The notes under the pieces were generated by a model, which saw nothing but the letters and a program-made list of their open reading frames with translations, was not told the DNA's origin and searched no databases. From assembly GCF_030272615.1 (NCBI RefSeq), contig NC_081412.1, positions 548,858,488-548,916,487 of the forward strand: a stretch of 58,000 bases of DNA, written 5' to 3'. Each line of letters opens with the position of its first letter. Position 1 is the first letter of the stretch. The DNA comes from Cryptomeria japonica. Lineage: Eukaryota > Streptophyta > Pinopsida > Cupressales > Cupressaceae. Made by a program: the position numbers and the translations under genes. This document shows positions 36,579 through 47,681 of this stretch, in pieces.

Positions 36579-37763
36579 TCAACATCGACCTTTCCTTATG
36601 GGTTGACCGATGTCTCTCAATGGATTCTTTTTTATTTTGCATGTTCTGGCAATATGTCCTAGTTTGTGACAATGATAGAATACCATACCAGGTGCTCTCC
36701 ATGGTCTAGTGTTCACATTTCCATTCTTCCTCCTACATGTTTTAGCCGTGTGACTGCTACCATGGAAGATCAAATAGGTTCCTCTCCAACTGGTTGATGC
36801 TTCATATCCATTTGACCGGTGGTCATACATTCTATACCAGTTTGGGTTCCAGTTCATAGGAGGTTCTTAGACAATCCCTCTTGGCCTTGGTGCATAGACT
36901 CTAGGGTTATTCATAACCATCTTGCATTCAAAAGATCTATGCCCAAACTTGTTGCATGCATAACAATGACCATTAAATCTACCAGTTCTAGCCTTGTGGT
37001 TATGCACATTATTTTGCATGTAAGGGAAATTGTTATAAGCCTTGCTCTTACATACATTGGCAGTATGTCCTTCCTTAAGATAGTTAAAGCATACAGGTTT
37101 GAACTTTTGATTACCTTTTCTTTGGTTAGTCTTAGGTGCCAATTTCTCCTTTGGTGGATCAGTCTTGGTTCCAGAGGTTTCACCTTCCTCATATGCAGAG
37201 AAACCAAGTCCAAAGGTATCCTTTGATGGCTTCATTGTTTCCATCTTTTGGTCCAACTTCGCAACACTCTGATTGAACTTTGCAAGTATCTCCATTATCT
37301 CGGCAAGTTCCTTGGAAAGAGCATCATTGGTTTGAATCAAGGTTTCATTCTGAGAAATGGCTACATTGAGGTCTGGTTGCATTTCTTCCTTTTCTTCCTT
37401 ACCCTCTTGCAGATAAGCGATAATGGTACCAATTTCTTGTTTCAACTTAGAGATCTTGTGCTCCTTGTCCTTCACTTGATCTTCAGCTTTTCTTCCATTT
37501 TATAGCTCCTGACTCATCCTGATAGTCAGTCCTTCCAGCTCCCTCCTTAGGTTAGTTTTGGACTCATTCAGTTTATCCACTTCTTGGACTAGGGCATCCA
37601 TGTATGCTTCATCAAAAGAGTTGTTTTCAGTGATTTCCATCATTTGCTCAGCAAGCTCTCTTCTTTTGGCTAAAGAGGCTTTATATTTGATCTTCAATTC
37701 ATCATAGGCTCTTTCAGATTCAGCCAAACAGTGAGTGAGTTCCCTCATGCTGTATTCCCCCAT
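36579..37763 (-). pseudogene. gag of element C (coiled coil plus four zinc knuckles)
   Basis: The first ATG after the primer site is near 37763 (MGEYSMRELTH). One minus-strand frame continues to 36579 with stops near 37500 and 36865. The N-terminal half is a Lys/Glu/Leu coiled coil (to about 37250). Then come four knuckle positions: CFNYLKEGHTANVC (second Cys is Tyr), CYACNKFGHRSFEC (intact), HGSSHTAKTC (degenerate) and YHCHKLGHIARTC (first Cys lost). The protein would package RNA in the particle. It shares the GLGF and KPV.CFN features with other copia-like gags but is not followed by protease. Confidence 0.8.
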
Positions 37764-37797
37764 ATCTCCTTTCAAGTGGTTAGACTTAGAGAAAGGT

Positions 37798-37813
37798 TGG
37801 CTCTGATACCAAT
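37798..37813 (-). other. Primer-binding site of element C
   Basis: Minus strand ATTGGTATCAGAGCCAAC directly after the LTR end TTTATCA. It is a full TGGTATCAGAGCC match to the initiator-Met complement. Confidence 0.9.
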
Positions 37814-38960
37814 TGATAAATACTAAGAGGGGGGTGAATTAGTATGCCCAAAAACTTAACCAAACTCTTAAGCAATTTTACTATAGATCGGTATAGTAGA
37901 TTAAACAACAAATCGGTTAAAACACAAAAAAGCCAAATATAAAATAGAGCATTCACCCACAGAAGAAAAATCACCATAACACAAGATATTTTGACATGGA
38001 AACCCAAATGGGAAAAACCACGGTGAGTAAAACTCACAAGTCAACTATCTACAGAATAGTAACCAGACCTGTTAAGGCCTTACAATGTTCTTCACCAGAA
38101 CAAATCCTGTTAGGAATCCAGATCTCTGTTAGGAGATGAGTCTTATTAAAGACTACCCTGTTAAAGGATTTTAGATCCACAACTGTGAACCACCTTGTTA
38201 GAGCATTTACAAAAGGCTTGACTGGGCCTACCTGGTTAAGGGTTTTAGACTTGTCGAAGAGACTAGTAATCAACAAGTGAATGATCTAGAAAGTAGCACA
38301 CAATGCTTGATTAGATCCTTGACTACTCTTTGTTAATGCATTGGAGCATTACTTCAGTCTTCTATCCTTTGCATGTTAAATCTCTATTTCATGATGCTTC
38401 TATAACAACTTATCTCTTCAATATACACACATGCACATACATTCGCTATAAAACCCTAGACATGATGTCCTTAAATAGGAAGCTGATTTCATGTTGGTCC
38501 AATGAGATTGGATTACAATTTCCTAGGTTCAAAGCATCTAGACACATTTGGTAACAGGACATAGAAACACCACCAAAGTGTTGGTGGATGATAACTCATC
38601 ACACTCTACAATTTTACTGGTTTAACATAGTATACCGATTGTCGATAAACAAAGACTGGTAAACTAGAATATAGTGTTTTGATAAAAAAGATTGACTGCA
38701 GCTAGGGGTCCTCATTACGATTGAGGTCTTCATACAGCTTGATGTCTTCATACCACTTGAGGTCTTCGGTCATGCTTTGACCGGTAAGCATTTTCTGCAA
38801 AACACCGATAGGCTTCTACATTCAAAGACTATACATTCAATGACATATAATACCGGTGTGAACAATACAACACATATTACTGGTTGAGAATAACTCATAC
38901 ATAAAATAAGTGTGTGTCCATCAATGACAATCACAACTAAACATGATCAAAATACCAACA
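37814..38960 (-). repeat. 5' LTR of element C
   Basis: In element orientation TGTTGGTATTTTGATCATG...TTTATCA, 1,147 bp. It is uninterrupted and serves as the reference for the split 3' LTR. TATA-like TATTTAAG at 38470-38477; a C-run motif (TTCACCCCCCTCTTAGTATT) just before the 3' end. Confidence 0.95.
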
Positions 38961-38965
38961 GTCTT

Positions 38966-39927
38966 ATTGGCAAGTTTTAGTTTGAATAGTCTTGGATTTC
39001 ATTGCCACATGACAGGAAGTTGGGTGAAAAGAGTTAGTTGCCTTTGTTAAAAAGGGAAATGAATGCTTGATGAGAAGTTTTAAAATAATTGGTTGAAGAT
39101 GGTAGTACAAATAGTTAGGAGTGATTAAGAATCTTGGGGAGGATAACTGATCGTAGTAGTAAGGAGGAAATTGAAGGAAGGAAGATGATTGATGGGAATA
39201 GGCTAGAGAAGCCAAACATTTGAATTTTGATTTGGGAACAAAGCGAACCCATCGTAGAATATTCATAACATAAAAGGAAAGAAGTTGTAATAAAAGAGGA
39301 ATTAACAAGCTGTAAGGAAAGAGGAAGGTGGTGGGGTGAAAGTCGGATAGTTATGACTCAACAATAAGTGAGTAGAGGGATAATTGCACAAGGAGGTAAT
39401 GACAAGAATACAGAGGACTCTTGGCACATAAAGGTGGAACAATGACACATGGTGTAAGAAGGAAATAAGTCGGTAAGGAGACAATAGTCAGAGTCATGAG
39501 AGTGAAGGAAAGACGAGGAGGTTTGAGAGATAGGAAAGAAGTATGGATTGTTAGAGAGTTGCTGAGGCCTAGTAGTAGCAAAATGCATAGAGGTAGCCAA
39601 CCCGAATAGGGGTATGGCCAACATGTTTGTATGCAAACATCTTACATTGAATATAATATCACTAGCATATGATATGCAAAGATAAAGTTAATATTTTGAT
39701 GTTCAATATTTGTAGTGTTGATTGATCATGTTCTCTCTTGGTTTTTATGTAAACATAGTGCTATTTGATCACTCATTGTTTCTATTCTAGAATTTTGTTA
39801 CTCTTTTTTCCGTTCCTATCACAGTTCTAATAGGAAGCCTGTATCCACTAGTTATTTTCTTGAACTTCCTATCATTGTGCTTTGGGTGTTCAAAGTGTGT
39901 TTGGGGATCACTTGGATGTCTCTAGCA
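38966..39927 (+). repeat. 5' LTR of element D, main part
   Basis: Continues from 17232 after element C and aligns with 51773-52731. Ends TCTCTAGCA at the primer site. Confidence 0.9.
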
Positions 39928-39943
39928 ATTGGTATCAGAGCCC
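39928..39943 (+). other. Primer-binding site of element D
   Basis: ATTGGTATCAGAGCCC follows the LTR end; initiator-Met type. Confidence 0.9.
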
Positions 39944-40348
39944 AAAAGATCTAGGGAGATAAAATTGGTTATAATCATTGATTTTGAAGATTGCAATTTG
40001 ATGTCCATAGATTTGGGTTTGTAGATTTGTGCATTACAGATTGACAGCGAGGAGGAAGAACTTGGTTTCCAAAAAACTAGGCATGAGGAAATGAGGGAAG
40101 CCTTAGGTGAGGTATCTAGAAGTCAGGAAAGAGAAATAAATATGTAGCATCATATGAAGCAAGAAATTCCCAATAGGAAAGACAAGAAGGAAAATTGTAA
40201 GATGCAACAACATTCTGGAAGAGAGAGTCTCAATAAGAGAGACATGAAGAAAGAAAATGTGAAAAAGAGAGATGTAGAGTTTGAAAAGGAAATGGCAGAT
40301 TTGAGAAGAGATATCGAGATGTATAGGGAATGGCTTGAGGATAGAAGA
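39944..40348 (+). pseudogene. Start of the K/E-rich interior frame of element D
   Basis: After the primer site a Lys/Glu/Arg-rich frame begins near 40083 (MRKCREALGEVS-like, helical) and continues into the duplicated region. It could be a coiled-coil gag-like protein, but no zinc knuckle or capsid pattern is visible, and I assign no function. Confidence 0.35.
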
Positions 40349-40986
40349 CAAGAATATGTTTGGGCTTGGCCAATGGAAAAGAAGGTAAAGTGGCCTATAA
40401 AGGAGATTTTCCAAAAAAGAAGAAGGCAAAAGATGACTGTCATGAAGAGAGAAGATATAAAAGGTTCAGACAACATAAAGTTGTTGAGTGAGAATCATGT
40501 CAAGGAAGAAGTGAAATAAGTTCTCATTGAGGAGAATATGAAAGAGAGTAAGAAATAATGCATCATATTATAGGAAGAAGCACTCAAAAGAGGAAGTAAC
40601 CAAGAAAGGATGGTGTTCATGAAGTAGGCACTTAGGGAGACATATTGGTCTCTTGTTTTATTTGCTAATGTTGTGTTTAGGTATGTGTTTGCAAGTATAA
40701 GAAACTTGAAAGGGAGGATAAAGAATGAGACCTTGAAGATGATGAGAGATGGGGCATGAGTAGCACCTAAAGAAATAATTGAAGATGACAAAGAGAAAAG
40801 ACAAGTTGTACTAGTATGTCAGGAAGATACAAAACAATAGTTTACAGGAGAGGGTCATTGTGAATAATATGAAAATAAAGATGAGGTTGAGAAAGAAATA
40901 TAATAGCATGATAAAGAGCACTTTGAAGATGTCCTAGAGTATCATAATGACTTAGAGGATGGTGTGGATGCAAGACAAGAAGTCTA
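40349..40986 (+). repeat. Tandem duplication copy 1, left half (element D interior)
   Basis: Aligns with 49034-49671. Encodes charged helical pieces such as KRDMKKENVKKRDVEFEKE (upstream) and FASIRNLKGRIKNETLKMM, with several stops. It is interrupted at GTCTA by element H and resumes at 47682. Confidence 0.85.
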
Positions 40987-41775
40987 TGTTGGCAAATGCA
41001 CACTCCAATGAGAAATTGTAGGTGATTTAAGGTATTGTCATTGATGGCAACCTTACAATCTTATGATATTGGCAGGCACCGGCACCGACAGACTCTACAC
41101 CAGCATACACTTCACTGGCACTGAAAAGAAAGATTATCAACACCATGGCCAACAGGATTTTTGTTTAATTGTATTTTGTATTTAATTGTAAAATCATTTT
41201 GTAAGCCGACATGGTGAATTGTAATATGACTCATATAAGTATGAGATCTTGTAGATCATTTAGAAAGTAGAGAATATGGAAGGATTATTGTAGACCTAAT
41301 ATGCGAATTGTAAGGCAGATTTTGGATAAGTGCTTATGAATATTGTAGAGCTTAAACCGATACTGAACCTAGCATAACAGATGTTGATCTGAAGTAGTAC
41401 ATGACATTGGATTTGTATAATCCATTTTGTAAGTCATTGTGACTTCTTTTGTAACTCAGTAGTGAGCTCTAGGCACTTGGCCCTCATGCATGTGCAGGCC
41501 CCTATTGTATCAGTAATATTCTCTTATTGGCCAGTAAGCGAATATTGTGGGTCACAAATACCACAGAGGTTTTTCCCACACCAAGTTTCCTTGTTAAAAA
41601 TATTGTGTTATGGTGTGTCTTTCATGTTGTGGTTGTTGTTCTCATTTACTCCATTATTTTTGGTTTACTGGTACACAGTTTTGAAATGATTTTCATGTTA
41701 TAATTCAAAAAAATTCATATACCGGTCAAATATTGATTCACCCCCCTCCTCTCAGTATCTTTGGGAATCCTAACA
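40987..41775 (+). repeat. 5' LTR of element H
   Basis: TGTTGGCAAATGC...GAATCCTAACA. A TATA-like CATATAAG is at about 41232; the 3' LTR lacks two bases here. A C-run motif lies before the end (TTCACCCCCCTCC). Confidence 0.95.
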
Positions 41776-41793
41776 ATTGGTATCAGAGCCTGG
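41776..41793 (+). other. Primer-binding site of element H
   Basis: ATTGGTATCAGAGCCTGG; initiator-Met complement. Confidence 0.9.
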
Positions 41794-41846
41794 TCCTCTA
41801 TTTTCAAAAGCCTAACAACTTGAGGAAGATTCTGAAACCAGTAGAG

Positions 41847-42920
41847 ATGGAAAACTTGAAAAAGCAATTGGAAACAGCTCCTTCAAACTTTGATGCAAAA
41901 AAGGTGAAGAATATCAAACTTGAAGATGATATGAAGGCTACATAAGATATCATTCAAGGAATTCAAGAGAATCTCACTATTGCAAGAAACAAGAGAAGAG
42001 AACTTTGTGAAAAGATGCAGAATGATGATGATGAAAAGGAAACTCTTAATGATCTGGTGAACAAACTAAGACAAGAAAAAAATACAATGAAGAATGAGAT
42101 GCAGGATATGACTATGAGATTTTGTAAAGAGACTGAAAATCAGAAGAAGAATGAAGATGACTTGACCAGAAGAATCAATGATGCTGCAAATGAAAATCTA
42201 AGACTCAGTCATGAGAATGATATGCTAAAGATAGATCTAATTCACTTAGAACATGACAAAACTGAACTCATGAGACAAAAAGATTTCATGGAAAATGCGT
42301 GGGCTACTACAAATCAACACAAGGAGAAATTCAAGAAAAGTTCAGAGGAACTTGATGACACGTTGAAGAATCAGAAACCTAATGGTGATGTAAATGGCCT
42401 TGGCTTTGAAGTTGGTAAAATCTCTGGTACTACAAACAATCATGATCATAGCAAACCGGTAAGACAACCTAATGTTTACAAATTTAATGGGAAATTCTTT
42501 AATTGTAACAAGTATGGTCATAGAGAAAATCAGTGTAGATCTAGAAATTATCAGAACACTAATACACCCACCGGTCAATATTCTAAATACAACAAAGTTG
42601 GTCATAATTCAAAAAATTGTAGAATGAATGTAAGATGTTATGTTTGTGGAAGATTTGGACATCTATCTAATTAATGTAGAACACATACCGGCATAGGATA
42701 TGGAAAAGCTATTCAGAAAAACAATGTGACCTGTTATGCTTATAACAAAATTGGACATATTGCAAAATTCTATAGAAGTAAGACATCACCGGTAAATAAC
42801 AAAAGACCAATCTTGAAAGGTAAAGAAAAGGTTGAAGAGGTAAAGCAAGAATTCTCAAAGAAATGGATTAGAAAGTCAGATCAGAATGTTGATGGGAATA
42901 CTCCTCCACTAGCAAAATAG
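41847..42920 (+). pseudogene. gag of element H (coiled coil plus four knuckle positions)
   Basis: ATG 41847 opens MENLKKQLETAPSNFDAKKV. One frame runs to the stop at 42918-42920, with internal stops at 41943 and 42672. Residues 1-160 are a strongly charged coiled coil. A GLGF-type segment is followed by knuckles NCNKYGHRENQC (first Cys is Phe), YSKYNKVGHNSKNC (both N-terminal Cys are Tyr), CYVCGRFGHLSN*C and CYAYNKIGHIAKFY (Cys to Tyr). The tail is basic. Its layout matches the gags of elements B and C. Loss of knuckle Cys mostly by TGT-to-TAT fits methylation-driven decay. Confidence 0.85.
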
Positions 42921-43260
42921 AGTATCACTCCACCGGCTGGAGACTCTTCATCTAACTGAAGGAAAATCCTTTGGGGGTTTGGCAACTAATTGAAAAACAT
43001 GCTAATATACCCTCGGTTGATGGTGAGAAGTTAAATTACTTCTTTACCAGTAGATGAGTTAAGTTTGACTTAACCGATAGGAATTAAATGTGGTAGTTGA
43101 AGAAAATAACATTATAAAGTAAGTGTTTTGGCTCCTTTTTCATTCACCAAGCATTCAAATCTTTGAGAGTGCGAAAATCCCAAGCGAAGGCATCCTTAGC
43201 GAAAAGTGAAGCAGTTCATTCAAGCACTCATCCTAAAGGAAGATTAAGGTATTTATAACT
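42921..43260 (+). other. gag-ORF2 spacer of element H
   Basis: No coding content recognised. It ends directly before the ATG of ORF2 and may contain its translation or splice signals, but none is identifiable by eye. Confidence 0.5.
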
Positions 43261-46200
43261 ATGGCATCTTCATCTCCACCTAAATTTATTGCAAACCCTA
43301 CTATGATTGAGGTTATCAAGTGACCTAGACCCATGTTCAAACTTATTCTCGAAATTGTGAAGAAGGATGATACCCTAGGAGCATTTTTGAAAATACCCAA
43401 GGGAGTAGTTTATGCAGAGGATCCTAGAAAAATATATACATTGTCATATTGAGGAATTAGGAGATGATGAAATCAAGAATATGTATAGGACTGCAATTTG
43501 TGATGAAAATGGTAATGTTAAACTGGAACACAAGGTAGTGGAAACCCTAGGTTTTGTGGATATTCTTAGCATTCCTAATTTTCCTAAAGATGTGATAAGA
43601 ATAGTCCTAAGAAAAGTCCATGGTGAATTCTTTTGGTTAGATTCCATCCATAAGATCACTAAAGAAGTAGTTAGGGCAGTAACAGGCTTACCTTCCACCG
43701 GTAGCAGGCCTAACAGAACTAAGAAAGTTTCAAATGACATTGTGATGAACTTAACCAGTGCAAAATTTGACAAAAGATCCCTAAGAGTCAATGATGTGAA
43801 GGACACCAATGTCCGATTTGCCAGTATGATTCTTGCCTATAAGGCTACACATGTAAATAGGTTAAACTCAGTATCCAGCCTATGTATTAAAAGTGCATAT
43901 GACATGGTGAACGACAATAAAAAAATTGATGTGTGTGAATGGCTTAAAGATGAATTTATAGAAAACCTGAAGAAAATCAAAGGTGATAAGAAGGGAACTT
44001 TCAGATTTGGAAATGTGCTTGTATGTTTAATGCTATACATTACCAAGGAAGTACCCGGTATTGGCAGGAAAGACTTTGGCTTTGATATACCGGTAGGAAA
44101 GCAACTGCTGGACATATTGAACAACATGGGAGATGACAGAGAGAAACATATAAATGAACATTTCAAGCACTGAAGGCCTGAATGAAGACAAGAATAAGGC
44201 TATCTCAAGCAATTGTTGACAAATATCAAAAGGAGATGTGCTTTGTAATTAAGAAAGATGAAATATGGATGGAGGCAGTTATCCCTAGAACTCTTTGGGT
44301 AACCGAGATGGGATATGAGACCGATGATAACATAATTGAGACCTATGCAAAAGCCCTCCTTGAAGCACCAAAGGAACCATCTGAGAAATTTTTTGGCAAT
44401 GCAAAAACAATTGAGAGTGGCATGCAATCTTAGAAAAGAGTTAAGAAAATGGAACAAATAGTGAGGAAAGGCACAAGACAAGCTAAAGCAATTAAAGAAG
44501 ATGTACTTAAAAAAACTGGTCTCAAGGAAAGTGAGTTGGAAGGACTTCAACTGAAAGATCATCTTTCACCGGTTGCAACTTCTTCTAAAAGTGATATACC
44601 AGTTGAGTTCAAAAGGGTAGTAAGGAAAATAAAACCCTCATCGACACCCTCACCTACACCCAGAAGAACAAGACAAAAGCAACAGGTAGTTAGGCCTCTA
44701 GCTAAGAAGTTAACTCCAAAGAAAAAGAAGGTAAAACAGGCTATTGCTCAACTGGAAAAACTTCTAAATGAAATAACTGAGGATGGAAAATTGAAAAAAT
44801 ATTAGCAAGATGTATAACACACTTTCTAATGATGATAAAGAGAGCATAGAGATTAGTGTAATTTTACACTTAGACATATACAAGAAATTTCTGATCGAAA
44901 TTGTTGATGATATACCCAATGATTTATACAAAAAACTAGAAGCTAGAAGGGTAGCTATTGTTGAGTTAGATAAAAAGATAAAGATAGAAAAATTACTTGC
45001 AGCTCAACCAGTGAACTCCACTAAAGAGATAGATGAATTAATTAGTGAGGCCAACCAGACAGTATTTTCAACCGATCACCGACATGTAGCACTAATGGCA
45101 AGCAAAGTGAATGAAATCACTAAAGAAGCTGCAGATCAATGGGATATATTCTTTGTTGAAAAGGAGAAACAAGAAGAACTTAAAAGACCCAAGACTATCA
45201 GAGTCTACCAAAAGGACAAGGATAAGGGGAAAGGTAAGGTAGGTGGACCTCCGAGCCTAAAGATAACTGATAACTTTCCCCCACCTCTTTCCGATACTCC
45301 ACCAATAGAAACTATTGACACACAACTGACAATAGAGAGTATGGAGACTCCTCATGAGGATACAAATCCTGAGTCTAAAATTTTGTACACTATGAACATA
45401 GACACTCAGGAGGTAAATATTGTTGTTGATAAAGAGATCATTGAAGATAAGAAGAAAGATGTGGCTACTTAGCCACCGGCTGCAGATGTTGAGATTGGGG
45501 TTGAGACACAAACTGAACAATCAGTTAATCCCCTATCTACTGGAATGGTGATTGCTACTAAACCCATTGAGCTAAAGCAACCAGCTGACAACAAAGAGAA
45601 ACCAATTGAGATATCAGCAGTGGACAGTACAGTGGTGCATACTGAGAAATCGATAGTGAATACTAAGACTTCATCAGAGAAACCGGCTGTAGAGAGCACA
45701 AAGAAACCCACTAAGGCATAGGTTCATGCAAAGACAATGCCACTAGCAACAGCTGAGAAAGCCAAGCCTTTTCTAGTAGAAATGCAAACACAAACTGACC
45801 TACCAAAGGTCAATACAAGCAAAGAGGTTACTCACACTGGTGGAATGCAGATTGTTGGTTCTTCCATGATAGAACTTAGACAAACAAATGTGATAGAGTT
45901 ATTATTAGATTCCATTAAGAAAATCATAGAGTGTAGTGCACAAGCATATAAGGCTATTGATGATACAATTCCTATTCTAAAATTAATAGCACCCAAGTGC
46001 AACGTGGAAAATAAAGATTCTTTAAATCAACTAGACACATTGTCTAAGTATATCACCAGTAACATTGTGATAGTTGATCAGATTAATGAGGAGACATTTA
46101 AAGAGAAAATAGATAAAGAAAAACATAAATTATTCAATGAGAAAATAAAGAAGTGCATGGGACACATTGATACCCTTTTACCGACACTAAGCAAAACAAT

Positions 46201-46660
46201 AAACGAGTTTAAGGAGTTGTATAGAGATATATGTAAAACTAATATTTTGATAGTAGATATAGACAAGGAGATCAGTAAGGTACAAAAAGAAATAAATGAT
46301 ATAGCTAACAATTTCATTGATTCATCTGAACCATTATCAATTATAAAGCAGGAAATAGAAGGTTTTGAGGAGAAACTTGAAAATTTGGAAAAAGAGAAGG
46401 AAAGAATAAAAGGAAAGGCAAAAGATCTTAAATGCAGACTCAGACCCAAATTGGACTACCTTATCTCTTTGAGAAAAGAGATCTCAAAGGTACTTGCTCA
46501 AGGACTGAAGACACCGGAAGAGAAAATGCATCACCTCACCGGTACAATTCAAAGAATAGAGATAGCTTTGAAGGACAACAAAAGGTTCACTGAGAGCCTG
46601 AATCTTATATTTGTAGACCTTTTCCAGATTGTAACCAACCAATTACAAGGATCAAGCTGA
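43261..46660 (+). pseudogene. ORF2 of element H, unknown function, about 1,130 codons
   Basis: ATG 43261 gives MASSSPPKFIANPTMIEVIK, then a stop. The frame changes near 43410, 44175 and 44808, with further stops at 45470 and 45719. Blocks in order: IPKGVVYAEDPRK and YIHCHIEELG; WLDSIHKITKEVVRAVTGLP...TKKVSNDIVMNLT; a helical domain ending VPGIGRKDFGFDIPVGKQ; RIRLSQAIVDKYQKEMCF...WMEAVIPR; a basic Pro/Thr linker; LSNDDKESIEISVILHL...IPNDLYKKLEARR; an acidic Pro/Thr-rich stretch; and a long coiled coil (46080-46600). Each block has a counterpart in element C ORF2, in the same order. There are no catalytic motifs of retroelement enzymes. A structural, RNA-binding or accessory role is possible. 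I do not recognise the family. Confidence 0.8.
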
Positions 46661-46691
46661 AATTGCACTCAGTTGACACTTTGACAACCTT

Positions 46692-46887
46692 TGTCATTGA
46701 TGTCAAAGGGGGAGTAGTCGAACTAAGAAAAATGATCAGAAGAAAGACATCATCAGCTCAAGGGGAGCACACATTTTGATAACACAGTTTTGGTAAGACA
46801 ATTTTGGCAAATTCTTTTTGGACAACATTTCTGAATACTTTTTGGATTTTTCTCATGAGTGTTGCCATCAATGCCAAAGGGGGAGAT
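46692..46887 (+). other. Two polypurine tracts of element H
   Basis: GTCATTGATGTCAAAGGGGG near 46693-46712 and GCCATCAATGCCAAAGGGGG ending just before the LTR (46888). Confidence 0.8.
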
Positions 46888-47676
46888 TGTTGGCAAATTC
46901 ACATTCCAATGAGAAATTATAGGTGATTTAAGGTATTGTCATTGATGGAAACCTTACAATCATATGATACCGGCAGGGACCGGCACCGACAGACTCTACA
47001 CCAACATACAGTTCACCAGCACAGAAAAGAAAGATTACTGGCACCATGGCCGACAAGAATTTTGTTTAATTGTATTTTGTATTTAATTGTAAAATCTTTT
47101 TGTAAGCCAACATGGTGAATTGTAATATGACTCATAAGTATGAGATCTTGTAGATCATTTAGAAAGCGGAGAATATGGAAGGATTATTGTAGACCTAATA
47201 TGCAAATTGTAAGGCAGATTTTGGATAAGGGTTTATGAATATTGTAGAGCTTAAACCAATACTAAACCTAGCATAGTAGATGTTGATTTGAAGCAGTACA
47301 TGACATTGGATTTGTATAATCTATTTTGTAAGTCAATGTGACTTCTTTTGTAACTGAGCAGTGAGCTCTAGGCACTTGGCCTTCCTACATGTACAGGCCC
47401 CTATTGTATTAGTAATATTCTCTTATTGGCCAGTAAGCGAATATTGTGGGTCACAAATCCCATCGAGGATTTTTCCCACATCAAGTTTCCTCATTAAAAA
47501 TATTGTGTTATGGTGTGTCTTTCATGTTATGGTTGTTCTCATTTACTGCATTATTTTTGGTTTACCCATACACGGCTTTGAAATGCTTTTCATGTTATAA
47601 TTAAAGAAAATTCATATACCGGTCAGATACTAATTTAGCCCCCCCCCACCGCTCAGTATCTTTGGGAATCCTAACA
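46888..47676 (+). repeat. 3' LTR of element H
   Basis: Aligns with 40987-41775. Differences are frequent (about 20 in the first 190 positions by eye), so H is older than F. Confidence 0.95.
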
Positions 47677-47681
47677 GTCTA

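Larger units (their letters stand above)
17233..38960 (-). mobile_element. Element C: non-autonomous copia-like retrotransposon (gag + ORF2)
   Basis: Inserted in the D 5' LTR with a perfect GTCTT duplication (17228-17232 and 38961-38965). The homologous D LTR at 51726 shows the undisturbed site. In element orientation the 5' LTR is 38960-37814, followed by the primer site, gag (37763-36579), ORF2 (36014-32740), two purine tracts, and a 3' LTR split by element F into 32468-31731 and 17699-17233. No pol genes belong to C. Confidence 0.9.
40987..47676 (+). mobile_element. Element H: non-autonomous copia-like retrotransposon (gag + ORF2)
   Basis: Complete: 789-bp LTRs at 40987-41775 and 46888-47676, a perfect GTCTA duplication (40982-40986 and 47677-47681), a primer site, gag 41847-42920, ORF2 43261-46660 and two purine tracts. 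The unoccupied site is preserved in the duplicate at about 49667. No pol domain occurs anywhere between the LTRs. Confidence 0.95.

Noticed and set aside
38964-39636. Several minus-strand frames over the D LTR
   Set aside because: Overlapping frames in an LTR, with no family pattern; the counterpart at 52164-52472 is the same LTR.
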